This document shows, one piece after another, positions 50,895 to 62,170 of a stretch of DNA of 64,000 bases. The stretch comes from Manis javanica (Eukaryota; Chordata; Mammalia; Pholidota; Manidae). The stretch covers positions 145,505,121 to 145,569,120 of the forward strand of contig NC_133161.1 in NCBI RefSeq assembly GCF_040802235.1. Direction: 5' to 3'. The notes below the pieces were generated by a model that saw only the letters and a program-made list of their open reading frames with translations, searched no databases and was not told the origin of the DNA. The number at the start of each line of letters is the position of its first letter. The first letter of the stretch is position 1. Made by a program: the position numbers and the translations under genes.

Positions 50895-53090
50895 TGGACT
50901 GACTGGCGATTTGGACACGTGGTGCCTGGAGATGAAGGTTCGCCCTGCCTTGCCCTGAGTGGGACTCTGGTCCCTGGCCTTGGGCATGCCCTGTGGGGGC
51001 AGGGTCATACCTCAGAGTGCTTGGGAGCACCTGGGAGCGCCTGTTTTAGGGGCTCAGGTGGGCAGGACTAAAACTGTCTTCACAGGGCCTGGGCTCTTTC
51101 TCTCAGCACCCCCCTCTGAGAGGCATTCTAGAACCCCTGGTTTCCACACACTGACTGCAGAGCCAATGTCAGGAGCAAGGTAGTTTCACACTGGAGTATT
51201 TGGTATTCGCTGAGTAACTGGGATGGCCTCGGAGGAGGGGCGAGGGACAGGTCTGGCTAGTTCTGCGTGTTGTTTATGCTGAGGATTACCTGACACGTCC
51301 CAACCCGCTTCCCCGCCCCATCTGCTGGGGGCTGGCCCTCAGCCCTCCTGCCCTCTTTTCCCTGCATGCCCGGGCAGCCGGGGGCCAACATGGATCTTTC
51401 TGTCCGCATCAGCTGAGCCTGGAAACCTTACCCTTTGGAGGCAATGGAAAGGGAGATGCGGGTGAGTGTCATTAGCCTTGTTCCAGAACCTTCCAGGCTG
51501 AGGAAGCGGGGACAGGGCTGGGAGATAGGTGGGGCACTGCTACCTCTGTGCCTCAGGTTTGGGGGAAATTGAATGTACCTTTTCTAGTTTGAAGCTACCT
51601 GGGATCGAGATGGCTTGGCTTCCTTTTATCATGGTTCCTGGGAGACACCCCTGGGGGGAGAAGCTGATTGAATTTGGGGTTCGGTCAAGAAGCATCACAG
51701 GGCTGTGTGGCTGAACCCTGGGCTCCTGCTCTGTGGTCTGTGAGCACCCCAGCCAGGACATCTATGCTGTTTGATCATCATTGTTGCTGGTTTGTGACCC
51801 ACAGAACCGTAGCATTCTAACTGGGCTCCGAGGTGATCTCGGCCAACCCCACCACCAGACTCCTACACCTTCCCAGAAAATGTGACTTCCTGTGTGCATT
51901 TAAGATCTTCAGGGGGATTTTTCCATCTCCCCGGGTCACTTATGTTCAGGCTTACTGGTCTTCATGCTTGGAAAGTGCTTTCTTATGTTTAGCCATAATT
52001 CCTCCTGCCACAACTCAGGTTCCTTTCCTCTTCTTCTGTTCTTGGGGGTGATGGCAGCTAGAATATTCTCTCTGGAAAGTCAGTTATATACACATAAAGG
52101 CTTCCAAAGAGTTTATTCACCTATACCTCAGCTTTCTTCTCTTGAGGGACATTCCCCTTGGGCTCTAACTTCTCCCAAGGTCTTGTTTTCTGCTCCTCTC
52201 TACCTTCTTTTGTCCTTTACTGATACGGTAGAATCGGGGACTCCAGGAGGGATGGGCAGCACTGAGTTTGAGAAGGATCAGCTTAGCCTACGATCTGGCT
52301 TATAATTAGCTTGTGGTCCATTCTGAACCCCAGATATGTTTCTGCAACTTCTACCATCATCTCTCCTACTGTTCCTCTAGTCCCACCTTGCCTTTCTTTT
52401 CAGGATCCCCCCCTGCCCTCTGGCTGGTCCCCTTGGTGCATGTCTCCACCTCACCAAGGGCATTTGGCCCTAGGCCTCTGGAGCTTACGGGACTCTCTGG
52501 GGAGCAGTAGGGTGATGCAAAGGGCAGATCGGAGATTTGTCTGGGCCTGGGGAAGGTAACCCACAGTCACAGCCATTGGGCATGTTCCTTGGTAAATTTC
52601 TGCAAGCCTGAGCTTGATGGTCCCTAAACACAAAGGGTGAGAAGGGCTGAGCTACCTGCAGGCTGCTGGGGCCAGCCCCTGGGGCCGGGTGACAGTGGTG
52701 TTATCTGCCTAGAAGCTCCTCTCTCCAGTCAGGGACCCACATGGAAAGTCACTGGAGGGGAGTAGGGTGGAGAACAAGCTTATCATCATTCATGTAAGTG
52801 TCACATGGTGGTAGGTGCCATGTTCATTCATCTGCAGCAGAGTTCTTAAGACGGGCCAACTTGAAGAGGTGCAGACTGGGAGAAATGGGTTGCCTAAGGC
52901 CACGCCTTCAGGGCCTCGCTGCTGAGGGATGCCCTGTGCCTGCTTGTCCCCCAGCTCCGTGAAGTAAGGAGCACGGTGTTAGCCAGTGGACTTGGCTTGA
53001 TGAAGCTCCTGTGTGTGTGAGCTGGTTGGATCTTCAGGGGGTCTTGGAAAGGGGGTGGAGAAGGACCATCGCTTCTCTGTATTAAAAGAG
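50895..53090. other. Intergenic, unique
   Basis: No exon or repeat family is recognised except weak MIR-like words near 52790-52900. Confidence 0.4.
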
Positions 53091-53094
53091 AAGC

Positions 53095-53300
53095 TGCATG
53101 ACGTGGTGGACAGAACACTGACCGCGTTCCAGGTCAGCTATGACTCTGGGCAAATCAGTTGACCTTTTTATACCCTAGTTTCCTAATCTGTAAAATGAAT
53201 AAAAATAGTACTTACTTCTAGGAGTCTTAGAATAGTGTTTTTCACATACAAGGCTCTATTAGAATAGCATCTGGCATAGACAGATAGAGATGAGAGAGGG
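53095..53300 (+). repeat. MIR
   Basis: GGTCAGCTATGACTCTGGGC, CTAGTTTCCTAATCTGTAAA and ATAGTACTTACTTCTAGGAG in MIR order. Confidence 0.85.
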
Positions 53301-53304
53301 GGAG

Positions 53305-55275
53305 CTCCTCATAGGGTGCTAGGATTTACTGTCACCGCAGCAGCAGCATCTAGGATTTAGTCCTGATGCCACTAAAAATTTGGACAAATACTCTCTCCTT
53401 TCAGTGCCTTGGTTTTCTGCTTTCCAAAGAAGAGGGTTGGACAGATTGCTCTTCCTGTGTCCATGGCAGGCTCTGCAATTATATTGAATGGATTGTGGGC
53501 ATGCTATGCTAGATTTAAGCATTTGTTCTTGAAAAATAGTATGTATTTTGTGTTTTTTTCAAAAGGTGTCACATTCTCAATGCTTAAACAAGTGCAATGG
53601 TTATTAAAGAAAGACTTAAGTAGACCCACTGATAAAGGATCCTCTGTAGAGTGAGTGGCCTTCTTAAAGTTGAAGCAGGTTCTTAATCAGCCCAAGACCA
53701 CAGATGCTGTGGACTTGAGAATGGCTGGAGGTGCCAGGGCTGGTCCCAGAGGGACTGGGCAGGTTCGCAGATGGCAGACCAGTAGGCTCAGGTCACTCTG
53801 CCATCCCCAGACCCCACAGGCAGGCATCCCCAGGACCCCTGGCACCTGCCCTTTGCCCCTGCAGGCTCTGCTGCCCTCCCCTGAGACCTTTGTGTTTCAT
53901 GTTGTCATTGCTGCTGGGCAACCTTCTTGGCCCATCCTGCCCAGCCTCCCCCTGCAATGACCCTGTGACTTGGCAAATGGGAGTGTGGATGTGTGGGAGT
54001 GTGTGTACGGGGCTCCAGGCTGGGATGCTGGGCGGGAAGGCCAAATGATGTAACAATAATCACTTAGCTTAAGTGTCTTGTTTTGGCAAAGCAGCTTCCT
54101 CTTGGCGCAGCACCAGCAGAGTAGACTGTACCCGTGGAGAGGGCAGGGTGTGCGGGGAGGTGCGAGGGAAGCTGGCAGAGGGAACCCAGGGCTTTGTCGA
54201 GTGAGTGGGGTCTTGCCATTCCTACAGGGCAGTGATACCCAGGACTGTGCAGGGAGCCCCACGGTGTACCATCCTGGAACCCTGTCACCACCCCAGCATT
54301 GGCAGAAAGGGGACATGGGGAGAAACCAAGGCAGCAAGTTCCTGGCCGATCACATATTTGCTTGGCAATAGTGGGTGCTCGATATTCTTTAAACTATTTG
54401 ATGAGTGAATGAATGAACACAGAGGTATTTTGATTCTGGTCTAATGGGGATCCCTGAGGCTTTTTCACAGGTATAGGAGGCACCTTAAACTAGAAAGAAC
54501 TTTAGTGCTCACCCAGGCCAGTAATTTTCAAGTTCTTTGGAGGAGCAGCCCCTTTTGTTCAAGTGAAACCTCAGGTGAAGCCTACTGTACACAACTGCAG
54601 AGTGAATATCCTCTGTTTGAAGTGGGATAAAGGACTCAGCCCTCTTCCTACTAAACTGGTCCCTGAAGCATCTCCAGGGAACCTCACGTGCTCTGTGGAA
54701 CCCTGCTTGAAAACAGCTGATTGTCCAACCCCTTCATTTCATAGATGAAAGTGCTGAGACCCAGAGAGGGGTGTGACTGTCCCTGAGGTCACCCTCCTGG
54801 TTAGAGCAGAAGCCAGACTCCCCTGTGCCTGGGGCAAGGGAGGCCTTGGCGGTGACATGCCCAGCCTGCCCCTGGGTGGGGGCTTTAGGAAGGGCGGGGC
54901 AGGGAGGCCCTTCAGCTTGGGCCGGCTTTGACAGGCCCCGACAGACCTGCCCTCGGGCCGTGAAAAGGGGTTGCTGGCAGGCTGAAGAGCCTCTGGCCTG
55001 CAGGAAGGTCGTGGAGAGGCTGGGGTCATTGCCCTGGAGGTGCTCCTTTGAGTTCCATTCCTGGCTCTTCTGCTCACTGGCAAAGGGTAGGAGCTGGCTG
55101 GTGGGCCTGGGCTCTGCCCCTTGTAACTTGAGACCTTGGGCAAGAAGTCCCCTCTGGTCCCTCTTCCCACCTGCTCAGGGCACGTGCTCTGAGGTGAGTT
55201 CAGGTTTCCGGGAGGGAGGCTGGATCTCGGCAGTTGCCCTCCAAGAACTGAGGAAAGGAAATGAGTTGCAGCTGT
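53305..55275. other. Intergenic, unique with one MIR fragment
   Basis: A reversed MIR fragment lies at 54715-54830 (TTTCATAGATGAAAGTGCTG). The rest is unique. Confidence 0.4.
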
Positions 55276-55278
55276 AGT

Positions 55279-56308
55279 GGGCTGGCCAGCGGGAGGAACC
55301 TCACAGGTGCCGTGGGCTGGACATCGGGAAGAGCCTCACAGGGGTCATGGGCTGGCCAGCGGGAGGAACCTCACAGGTGCAGTGGGCTGGACATCGGGAA
55401 GAGCCTCACAGGGGTCATGGGCTGGCCAGCGGGAGGAACCTCACAGGGGTCATGGGCTGGACATCGGGAGGAACCTCACAGGGGTCATGGGCTGGACATC
55501 GGGAGGAACCTCACAGGGGTCATGGGCTGGACATCGGGAGGAACCTCACAGGGGTCATGGGCTGGACATCGGGAGGAACCTCACAGGTGCAGTGGGCTGG
55601 ACATCGGGAGGAACCTCACAGGGGTCATGGGCTGGCCAGCGGGAGGAACCTCACAGGTGCAGTGGGCTGGACATCGGGAAGAGCCTCACAGGGGTCATGG
55701 GGGCTGGAACCTCACAGGGGTCATCGGGAGGAACCTCACAGGGGTCATGGGCTGGACATCAGTGGGCTGGACATCGGGAAGAGCCTCACAGGGGTCATGG
55801 GCTGGCCAGCGGGAGGAACCTCACACCTGGACATCGGGAGGAACCTCATGGGCTGGACATCGGGAGGAACCTCACAGGGGTCATGGGCTGGACATCGGGA
55901 GGAACCTCACAGGGGTCATGGGCTGGACATCGGGAGGAACCTCACAGGTGCAGTGGGCTGGACATCGGGAGGAACCTCACAGGTGCAGTGGGCTGGACAT
56001 CGGGAGGAACCTCACAGGTGCAGTGGGCTGGACATTGGGAAGAGCCTCACAGGGGTCATGGGCTGGACATCGGGAGGAACCTCACAGGTGCCGTGGGCTG
56101 GACATCGGGAGGAACCTCACAGGTGCAGTGGGCTGGACATCGGGAGGAACCTCACAGGTGCAGTGGGCTGGACATTGGGAAGAGCCTCACAGGGGTCATG
56201 GGCTGGCCAGCGGGAGGAACCTCACAGGTGCAGTGGGCTGCAGTGGGCTGGACATCGGGAAGAGCCTCACAGGGGTCATGGGCTGGCCAGCGGGAGGAAC
56301 CTCACAGG
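55279..56308 (+). repeat. 35-bp minisatellite (VNTR-type), about 29 units
   Basis: Tandem units of GGGCTGG followed by ACATC or CCAGC, GGGAGGAACC or GGGAAGAGCC, TCACAGG, and TGCAGT/TGCCGT or GGTCAT. The three variable blocks combine into a few unit types (CCAGC-type, ACATC-AAGAG-type, ACATC-AGGAA-type), and there are two irregular breaks near 55700 and 55830. The GGGCTGG start resembles the minisatellite core. The unit has no stop codon on the plus strand and 35 is not a multiple of 3, so all three plus frames stay open over about 1.1-1.3 kb. That is a by-product of the repeat and not evidence for a protein. Confidence 0.97.
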
Positions 56309-56314
56309 TTCCTC

Positions 56315-58135
56315 CGGCCCTCCCTCCCAGCCTGCCGGGGCTTGCAGTTTCCCACAGGGCAGCCCTCCTTTGGGACTCAGGGTCCCAGTCTCTTCTCTTG
56401 CCATGTTCTGTGGGGCCCCAAGCTCTGCCTGCTTCCCCCTCTCACCCTCCTGAGGCCAGGGCCCCCAGGGCCTCTGGTTCTTTCTGGACATTGCCCTTTC
56501 TACCCCCTGCCCCCATCCCCTCCATCTGCACTCCCCATACTTCCCAGCCTTGGGAAGGCCTTATACTGGGCCAGGAGGCTCACAGTCAGCAATCTTAAAA
56601 GTCTGGCTAGGGACTACCCTCCTGAGAATCAAAGGAAATAATGGGTGTGGAAGTTCTTTGGCAAAACTGTAAGCCCCAGAGAAATGAAGGAAGTCCCCAG
56701 GGACGCTGGCGGTGCTGCTGGTCCAGACTGCTTGCTCTTAGGAGGCCTGCTTAGGATCCAGGCCCTGTCACTGGCCAGAGAGAGGAATTTGGGCCTGTGC
56801 ATAACCTCCCTGGACCTCAGTTTCAAAAACCTATAAAAGAGGATGGGGTCCCTAATGGGCTATTGCCTTTATTGTGGTGTGACACACTTTTGCAGACTGG
56901 GATTTCCTGCTGCCTCTGTGTTCATCTGGGGGACGGAGGCAAGACGAATCCCATTTTACACGTGTGGAGACAGACTCTGAAGTGCTGACTTACTTGCCCA
57001 AGGTAACCCAGCTAGGAATGGATGCAGTCATATTTGACCACGAATTTTTCTATTTTGAGCTCAGCATCTTTACCAATTGAACACCCACCCACCATCACAG
57101 ACAATGTTCACTAAGTCCTTACTTTACATACAGCATCTATCACTATGATGCTGTGAAGCAAGGTGATGGGCTCGCCTTACAGAAAAGGAAGCCAAGGAGT
57201 CAGGAGGCTACGTCCCTTGCTCAGAGTCACCAGCTGGCTGAGAGGGTCCTTGAAAGCTGTGATGCTCCAATGTACCAGGCTCTACCTGGTCCTGGCAGGC
57301 CACACAGCCTAACCATGACTCCCACAGAAAGTTCCACAAGTCTGAGATGCTGACAGGACCCCCAGGCCCCACTCCAGGGGCTCCCAGCCCTATAAGGCCT
57401 CAGGTCCCTGTTCTTAGGCCATGTCACCCAAGCAGAGCCTGTGCCCATGGCCAGAAGACTGTGCCAGGCGGTTCTTGCTGCTGTCTTGCGAAGGCAGGGG
57501 ACTCAGTGCACAGAGACTTAGGGTTGAATCCTGATTATGAGATTCTGGGCAAGCTGAGCCTGAGCCTCAGTTTTCCCATCAGTATAATGAGGCTTCTAAA
57601 AATATCAACCTTTCAAGGATGGAGTGAGGATCTCACAAAGCTCTGGGCGTGGAAGTTTATTGCAAACTCTAAAGTACCACACATGGTGTGGTCTTATCAT
57701 TTATTGTATCGAGTTACAGGAATTGTCTCCAAGGTTGGGGAAAACTTACAGTACGAGCCTAACAGGGAGGGAGGCCTGGCAGGCCGTGGGAGGTGCCACT
57801 GTGCCAGGGTCCCCAGCAGGTGCCAAGGCTCAGGCCACCACTAGTGGGAAACACAGGGCTCTCTCTATGCGGCCTGGGCTTGTCCCTCTCATTGAAGGTC
57901 CAGCCCCCTCCTTCCTCTCTCATCATCTTACGTCTCCAGGCTGTGAAATCTCAGAAATCTCAGCACAGTTGGCACTGTGTGTGCAGTGCACAGGGAACAG
58001 GAATGCCTGCTTCCTGCCCAGCTCCTGTGCCCTCTTTTATCTCATCAAATCCTCAGGTTATGAGTTCCTGGTCTGCAGACTGACCCAAAGAGAAAGGGAA
58101 GTTACATGGCTTGCCCAAGGGCATACTGCCAGATC
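56315..58135. other. Intergenic with several MIR fragments
   Basis: MIR pieces at 56750-56850 (plus), 56930-57030 (minus), 57090-57260 (minus), 57510-57640 (plus) and 58060-58135 (minus). No exon is recognised. Confidence 0.5.
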
Positions 58136-58141
58136 CAGGAT

Positions 58142-58254
58142 GGGACCCACAGATCTACGATAGGGACCCACACATCTAGGGTAGGGACCCACAGGTCTAG
58201 GATAGGGACCCACAGGTCTAGGATAGGGACCCACAGGACTAGGATAGGGACCCA
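58142..58254 (+). repeat. 21-bp minisatellite, 5.4 units
   Basis: Units GGGACCCACAGGTCTAGGATA with a few substitutions repeat five times plus a partial unit. Because 21 is a multiple of 3, every frame repeats a 7-residue peptide, which explains the short open frames here on both strands. Confidence 0.95.
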
Positions 58255-58259
58255 TGTCT

Positions 58260-60289
58260 GCCCAGCTCCCAAGCCAGGGCTGCCTCCTGACGCTGTCGCC
58301 TGAGGCTTTCTCTCTACTTCCACACATCCTCACCACCTCTCCTTGCTCCAAACCCAGTTGTGTTCCCCTTGAAGCTTCCAGGGGTGAATCTGTCCTTGTT
58401 GTAAGGAAATCTAGTCTCCAGTCGATGGGCGTGAGAGGGAAACCGGAGCTCTAGTTCACCTGTGTCAGCTGCCATTCGGGTTCCAAAACACAAGAGTGAC
58501 CCTGCTTAGCTGGCTGGGCTTCAGGCCTCTGTGCATTTATCTACATCCATTAATTAGCCCCAGTAACTCCTGGGATAGTCGCTCCTGGTCCCTGCCTCTG
58601 GCAAGCTGAGTGTGGCCAGGGAGTCGAGGTTCCTCTTTGAATTCATCCCACAGCCTCCAGAAAAAGGAGGAAGTAACCAAATCAATTACCTCCGACTCTT
58701 AGACTAAGGGGTTAAAAAATAAAAATAAAAACAAACAAAAGACAAAACGCCTCCTGGTAGGGATGTTGGTGTTGACTTGGGCCAGATGTTCTAATGAGGA
58801 CGACTTATTAACTGGTCTGTTTGCTAATAATGTCAAATGGCTTTAAGCACAGCAGTAGTGGGGGATGGAAAGAGAGGTGCCACAAGTCCAGGTCCTGTCT
58901 CCACACAGCCCTGCCAACCTTCCCCCCACACCCGCCTGGGGCCCTGAACGTGGGTTCCTTCCCTGACTATTCCCGCAGCTCCCCGGCTGCCCTCTGAGCA
59001 GCTGGCCAGTGCTCAGCAGAAATTAAGATGAGGGCAGGATGTGGCCCCTGGGCCAAATCAATTGCCAGCAGCCTCTGCTTCTCTGGGGATTTCTAGAGGG
59101 GCTTGAGAGGCAGAGAGGATGTGAGAGAGGGCGGAGGGAGTTCTGGAAGGGGCTGCGGGGAGGTGGGAAGAGGATGGATCTGGTGACGGGGGCTGGGGTC
59201 CTGCACACCAGAGCTCAGCAGCCAGCGGAAGCTGTGAAGCACTTCTCGCTGCCGGAGCGCCCACCAGCTCCTCCCCAGATGCAGAGCACCCCAAAGGCTT
59301 CACTCTGGACAGGAACAGAACCTTTGATCCCCCAAGGCCGGCTGTGCAACATCCTGGGCATCCCTCCTCAGAGCGGCAGCAAGGCCTCATGGCTGAGCAT
59401 GGCCCCCGGGGCCCCACCTTCTGCGCCCGCATCCTGGCTCTGCTGTCTCCAGCTAGGAGGGCTTGATCAAGTTGCTTAGTCTCACTGTGCAAAATGGGGA
59501 TCATAAGACTTCCTACCTCATGGGGCTGTTCTAAGCATTAAGGGAGAAAACACATGTACAGCTCTTAGAGCGTAAGTCCTCTATCACGCACTTCAAAGTA
59601 CTGAATTGTGTGAATAAATCCCTCCCCTGATGCTGAGCAGGTTAAGGATCCTGCCAGAGTGGAGGGCTGTACCCAAGCCTGCACCTTCTGCATCTCGCCT
59701 CTCTGGTTGCCTTGATGTACTGGTGTGTGTGTGAGTGTGTGAGCTGCAGTTCCTGAGAACCGGGGTACACAAGGCAGGCTGGCTTCCTTTGGCAGCGTTT
59801 TTCACACTTTTTGATGACAGTGTAGAGTAAGAATGATGTTTTATCATCTAACACACATACATAAAAGAAAAAGGCAGGGATGTGGGGGCTTGGAGGCAAA
59901 GAGGGCAGAAAGGGTGGTTACTGCCCCCACAGGGAGCCCCACCTCTTTGAGCGACCCTCAGAGTGAGGGTGCAATGCAGCGGCCTCCTCAGAGGGTCCCT
60001 AGAGCTGTGCAGCCAACGCAGTGACCCCCGAGCCCCGGGCAGATGGCCTGCCTCTGCCGGTCCCTGCGATGGGGAGAAACCGTGGAGAGCTGGGGTCAGC
60101 AGCCTCCTTGCATTTTCCCTCCATCCCTGGACACTCTCTTCCCAGATGCCTCTCTGGCCAGGGGACCTGCACAGCCCCGAGCCGCTTGCCCTGGAGCACG
60201 TGTCTCCTAGCTCAGCAGGGCTGACAGCTGGGTGGGCTGGCAGGGGAGCAGCCTGAGAGATCTGAGAGATGCCCTGCACTCCGTTTCAG
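58260..60289. other. Region upstream of the first recognised TMPRSS13 exon
   Basis: Should contain, or lie next to, the TMPRSS13 promoter and first coding exon (about seven residues in human), but no convincing ATG plus donor is visible. It includes a repeat-free AT-rich patch at 58530-58855, a MIR at 59430-59610 and a GT-rich run at 59727-59750. Confidence 0.45.
59430..59610 (+). repeat. MIR, partial
   Basis: AAGTTGCTTAGTCTCACTGT and CCTACCTCATGGGGCTGTTC, then CTAAGCATTAAGGGAG, in MIR order. Confidence 0.75.
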
Positions 60290-60524
60290 AATGCTTCCCC
60301 GGCAAGGACGTCACCAGCCCGGGCATCTCCAGCCCGGGCAACCCCAGGCTGGGCGTCCCCTTCCAGGTCAGCATCCGGCAGGTCACTGTCTGCCAGGTCA
60401 GCCTCCACAGCATCCTCGCCAACGAGAGTGTACCTGGTTAGAGCAACACCAGTGGGGGCCGTACCCATCCGCGCATCTCCTGCCAGGACAGTGCCAGCCA
60501 CCAGGGCCACCAGGGAGACCCCAG
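60290..60524 (+). CDS. TMPRSS13: TMPRSS13 exon: Ser/Pro/Ala/Arg-rich cytoplasmic N-terminal tail
   Basis: TMPRSS13 is a type II transmembrane serine protease of epithelia. This exon encodes 78 residues of its N-terminal tail: degenerate (T/A)SPAR-type repeats, a Ser/Arg-rich stretch, then TRVYLVRATPVGAVPIR and ATRETPG, matching the remembered human protein almost residue for residue. The acceptor is CGTTTCAG before AATGCT. The donor is CCCAG followed by GTAAGG, phase 1. An in-frame ATG lies upstream at 60269, but the human protein begins with a short separate segment (about seven residues) ahead of NASPAR, so 60290 is preferred as a splice acceptor. The pentapeptide array is much shorter than in human. 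Confidence 0.92.
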
Positions 60525-61633
60525 GTAAGGGGGTGCTGCAGGGAGGTCAAGAGAAGCAGAGAAGCAGCCCATGCGCAGGCAGGAAATCTCAGAGTTGGCA
60601 CACGGCAACTCTCCTACACCTTGGATGATGGCACATGGGAAGGAGGGGGCATGGGGGCGGGCAGTGTGGGGCCTGGAGAGGTGGGGGCAGAAAGGAACCA
60701 TTACATGTAAACATGCAGGACATTACATGCAAGACCATGTGAAAATGGGACAAATGGGGCTGGGGGCGGGGCGGCGGGGAACCAGGAAGAACAAAGCAGG
60801 TGTAACTTCGAGGCTGCACAGTCTGGGTCAGAGTGCAGAATTTGAGGGCAAGAGCTCCCGGTTCAAGACTAGGGCTCTTCCCTTGCGTTGCCCTGTGGCT
60901 CTGCCAGGAAAGTTAGGGTCTGCACCAAAGCAGGGTCCTGACCTGGGCCTGTTGTGGATGGAGGAGAAAAGGGAGCGATCCTGACCTGGTGGGCACACCC
61001 CAGCCCCAGCTTTCCAACCTGGCTTATACGACTCAGCTCCTGGGGAGTTTGAGATGCCACGGGCCTTGGGCACTGGCTCTGCCCTTAAAGGAACAGTATT
61101 TTTGCCCACTCAGCTTTGCCCTCCTCCTGTCCTAGACTTCAGACTGTCCCCATCACCACCATACAAACAGGCCTGGAGGAACACCCCAGACGTGGGGCCG
61201 TCTCACAGCCTCGCCTCACAAGAGCTGCTGAGGTGCTTGGCTGCGGTGGCCTTTGGAATCAGACATGCTTCCTGTGAATCCCTGCTCTGCCCCTCACTAG
61301 CCAAGTAACCTTGAGCAAGTTATTTAACTTTCATGAGCCTCAGTTTCCCCATCTATAAAATGGGCATATTGATGCCTAGCTCACACAAAATAATGCCCAG
61401 GTTGCTGCGAGCATTAAATAAGACAGCATGTGCCAAAGCCTGGCTGGCCCTTGGTAGATGCTCAGTAAAGGGGAACTGCAGGTATCAAGGGGTAGGGGTG
61501 GGGTGGTTGGGGTCTGGAGTGGAGAGGTCCTAACGGGGCCCTGGGGGGCCAGCCTTGTTTCCTTCTCCCTGCTCCACGGCGCCGGACCCCTCTCCAACAG
61601 CCTCTCCCTCCCCTGCTACTGCCCCGCTCCTAG
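60525..61633 (+). other. TMPRSS13: TMPRSS13 intron between tail and anchor exons
   Basis: The intron is bounded by GTAAGG and CTCCTAG. It contains a MIR copy near 61240-61480 and otherwise unique GC-rich sequence. No extra exon is recognised. Confidence 0.8.
61240..61480 (+). repeat. MIR, near full length
   Basis: GAATCAGACATGCTTCCTGT, TTGAGCAAGTTATTTAACTT, CTCAGTTTCCCCATCTATAA and TTGGTAGATGCTCAGTAAAG in MIR order. Confidence 0.9.
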
Positions 61634-61738
61634 GACTCAGCTTGCCCAAGCTCACCTGGCAGGAGGGCCGGAAGCGGCTGCCACTCATCGGATGTGTGCT
61701 TCTCCTGATCGCTCTGGTGGTGTCGCTCATAATTCTCT
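61634..61738 (+). CDS. TMPRSS13: TMPRSS13 exon: transmembrane signal anchor
   Basis: Encodes 35 residues: SLPKLTW, basic EGRKR, then the hydrophobic anchor LPLIGCVLLLIALVVSLIIL. Basic residues before the anchor fit type II (N-inside) topology. The acceptor CTCCTAG and donor CTCT followed by GTGAGT are both good, and the exon is phase 1 at both ends, joining in frame with the preceding exon. The stem (LDLR-A and SRCR domains) and the serine protease domain must lie beyond 64000. Confidence 0.93.
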
Positions 61739-61959
61739 GTGAGTTTAACAGAGGGAGCGGGGGCTCTGGGAGTTGGGGGGGCATGGGGTCTGGGGCTGAG
61801 GGACATAGTAGGGGCTGGGCAGGGGGTACACACACTCACTGGCTGCCATACCCACAGAGGGACACTCCTGCAAATGGCCTTGGACCACGGCACCCCCGGG
61901 GCCCTCTGAGGTGGCTGGGTTGAGGGTGTGGGAAGTGGGAGGGCCTGGGCTGGGCTCCC

Positions 61960-62170
61960 ATCTGTGTCATTCACTGTGTAATTTCCTTGGGCAAGTTAGT
62001 GAACCCCTCTGAGCTCAGTGTTTGCGTCTTCAAATGGGATGAAATTCATTCATTCATTCACCTTACTACCTGCCTGAAAAGATCTCATAAAGACTTCACT
62101 GGGTTCTGAGGAATGAATAAGAGAATGGCACAATGCTTGCCACAAAATCCCACTCTAAAAATGCTAATGA
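61960..62170 (+). repeat. MIR, degraded
   Basis: TGTGTAATTTCCTTGGGCAA and GTTAGTGAACCCCTCTGAGC, then ATTCATTCATTCA, in MIR order. Confidence 0.7.

Noticed and set aside
55261-56641. Three overlapping plus-strand open frames of 445, 454 and 368 codons
   Set aside because: They are all products of the stop-free 35-bp tandem repeat read in its three frames. There is no splice context, codon bias or domain.
58864-58890. ATGGAAAGAGAG... (MERE...) as TMPRSS13 exon 1
   Set aside because: The first residues resemble human MERD, but no consensus donor follows and phase 0 cannot be met. Kept only as a weak alternative.
59171-59195. ATGGATCTG followed by GTGACG as TMPRSS13 exon 1
   Set aside because: The donor is poor at +5 and the peptide does not match MER-type N-termini.
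61858-61925. Possible next TMPRSS13 exon after CCCACAG
   Set aside because: Joined to the anchor exon in phase it gives an immediate TAG, and it does not encode the expected stem sequence.
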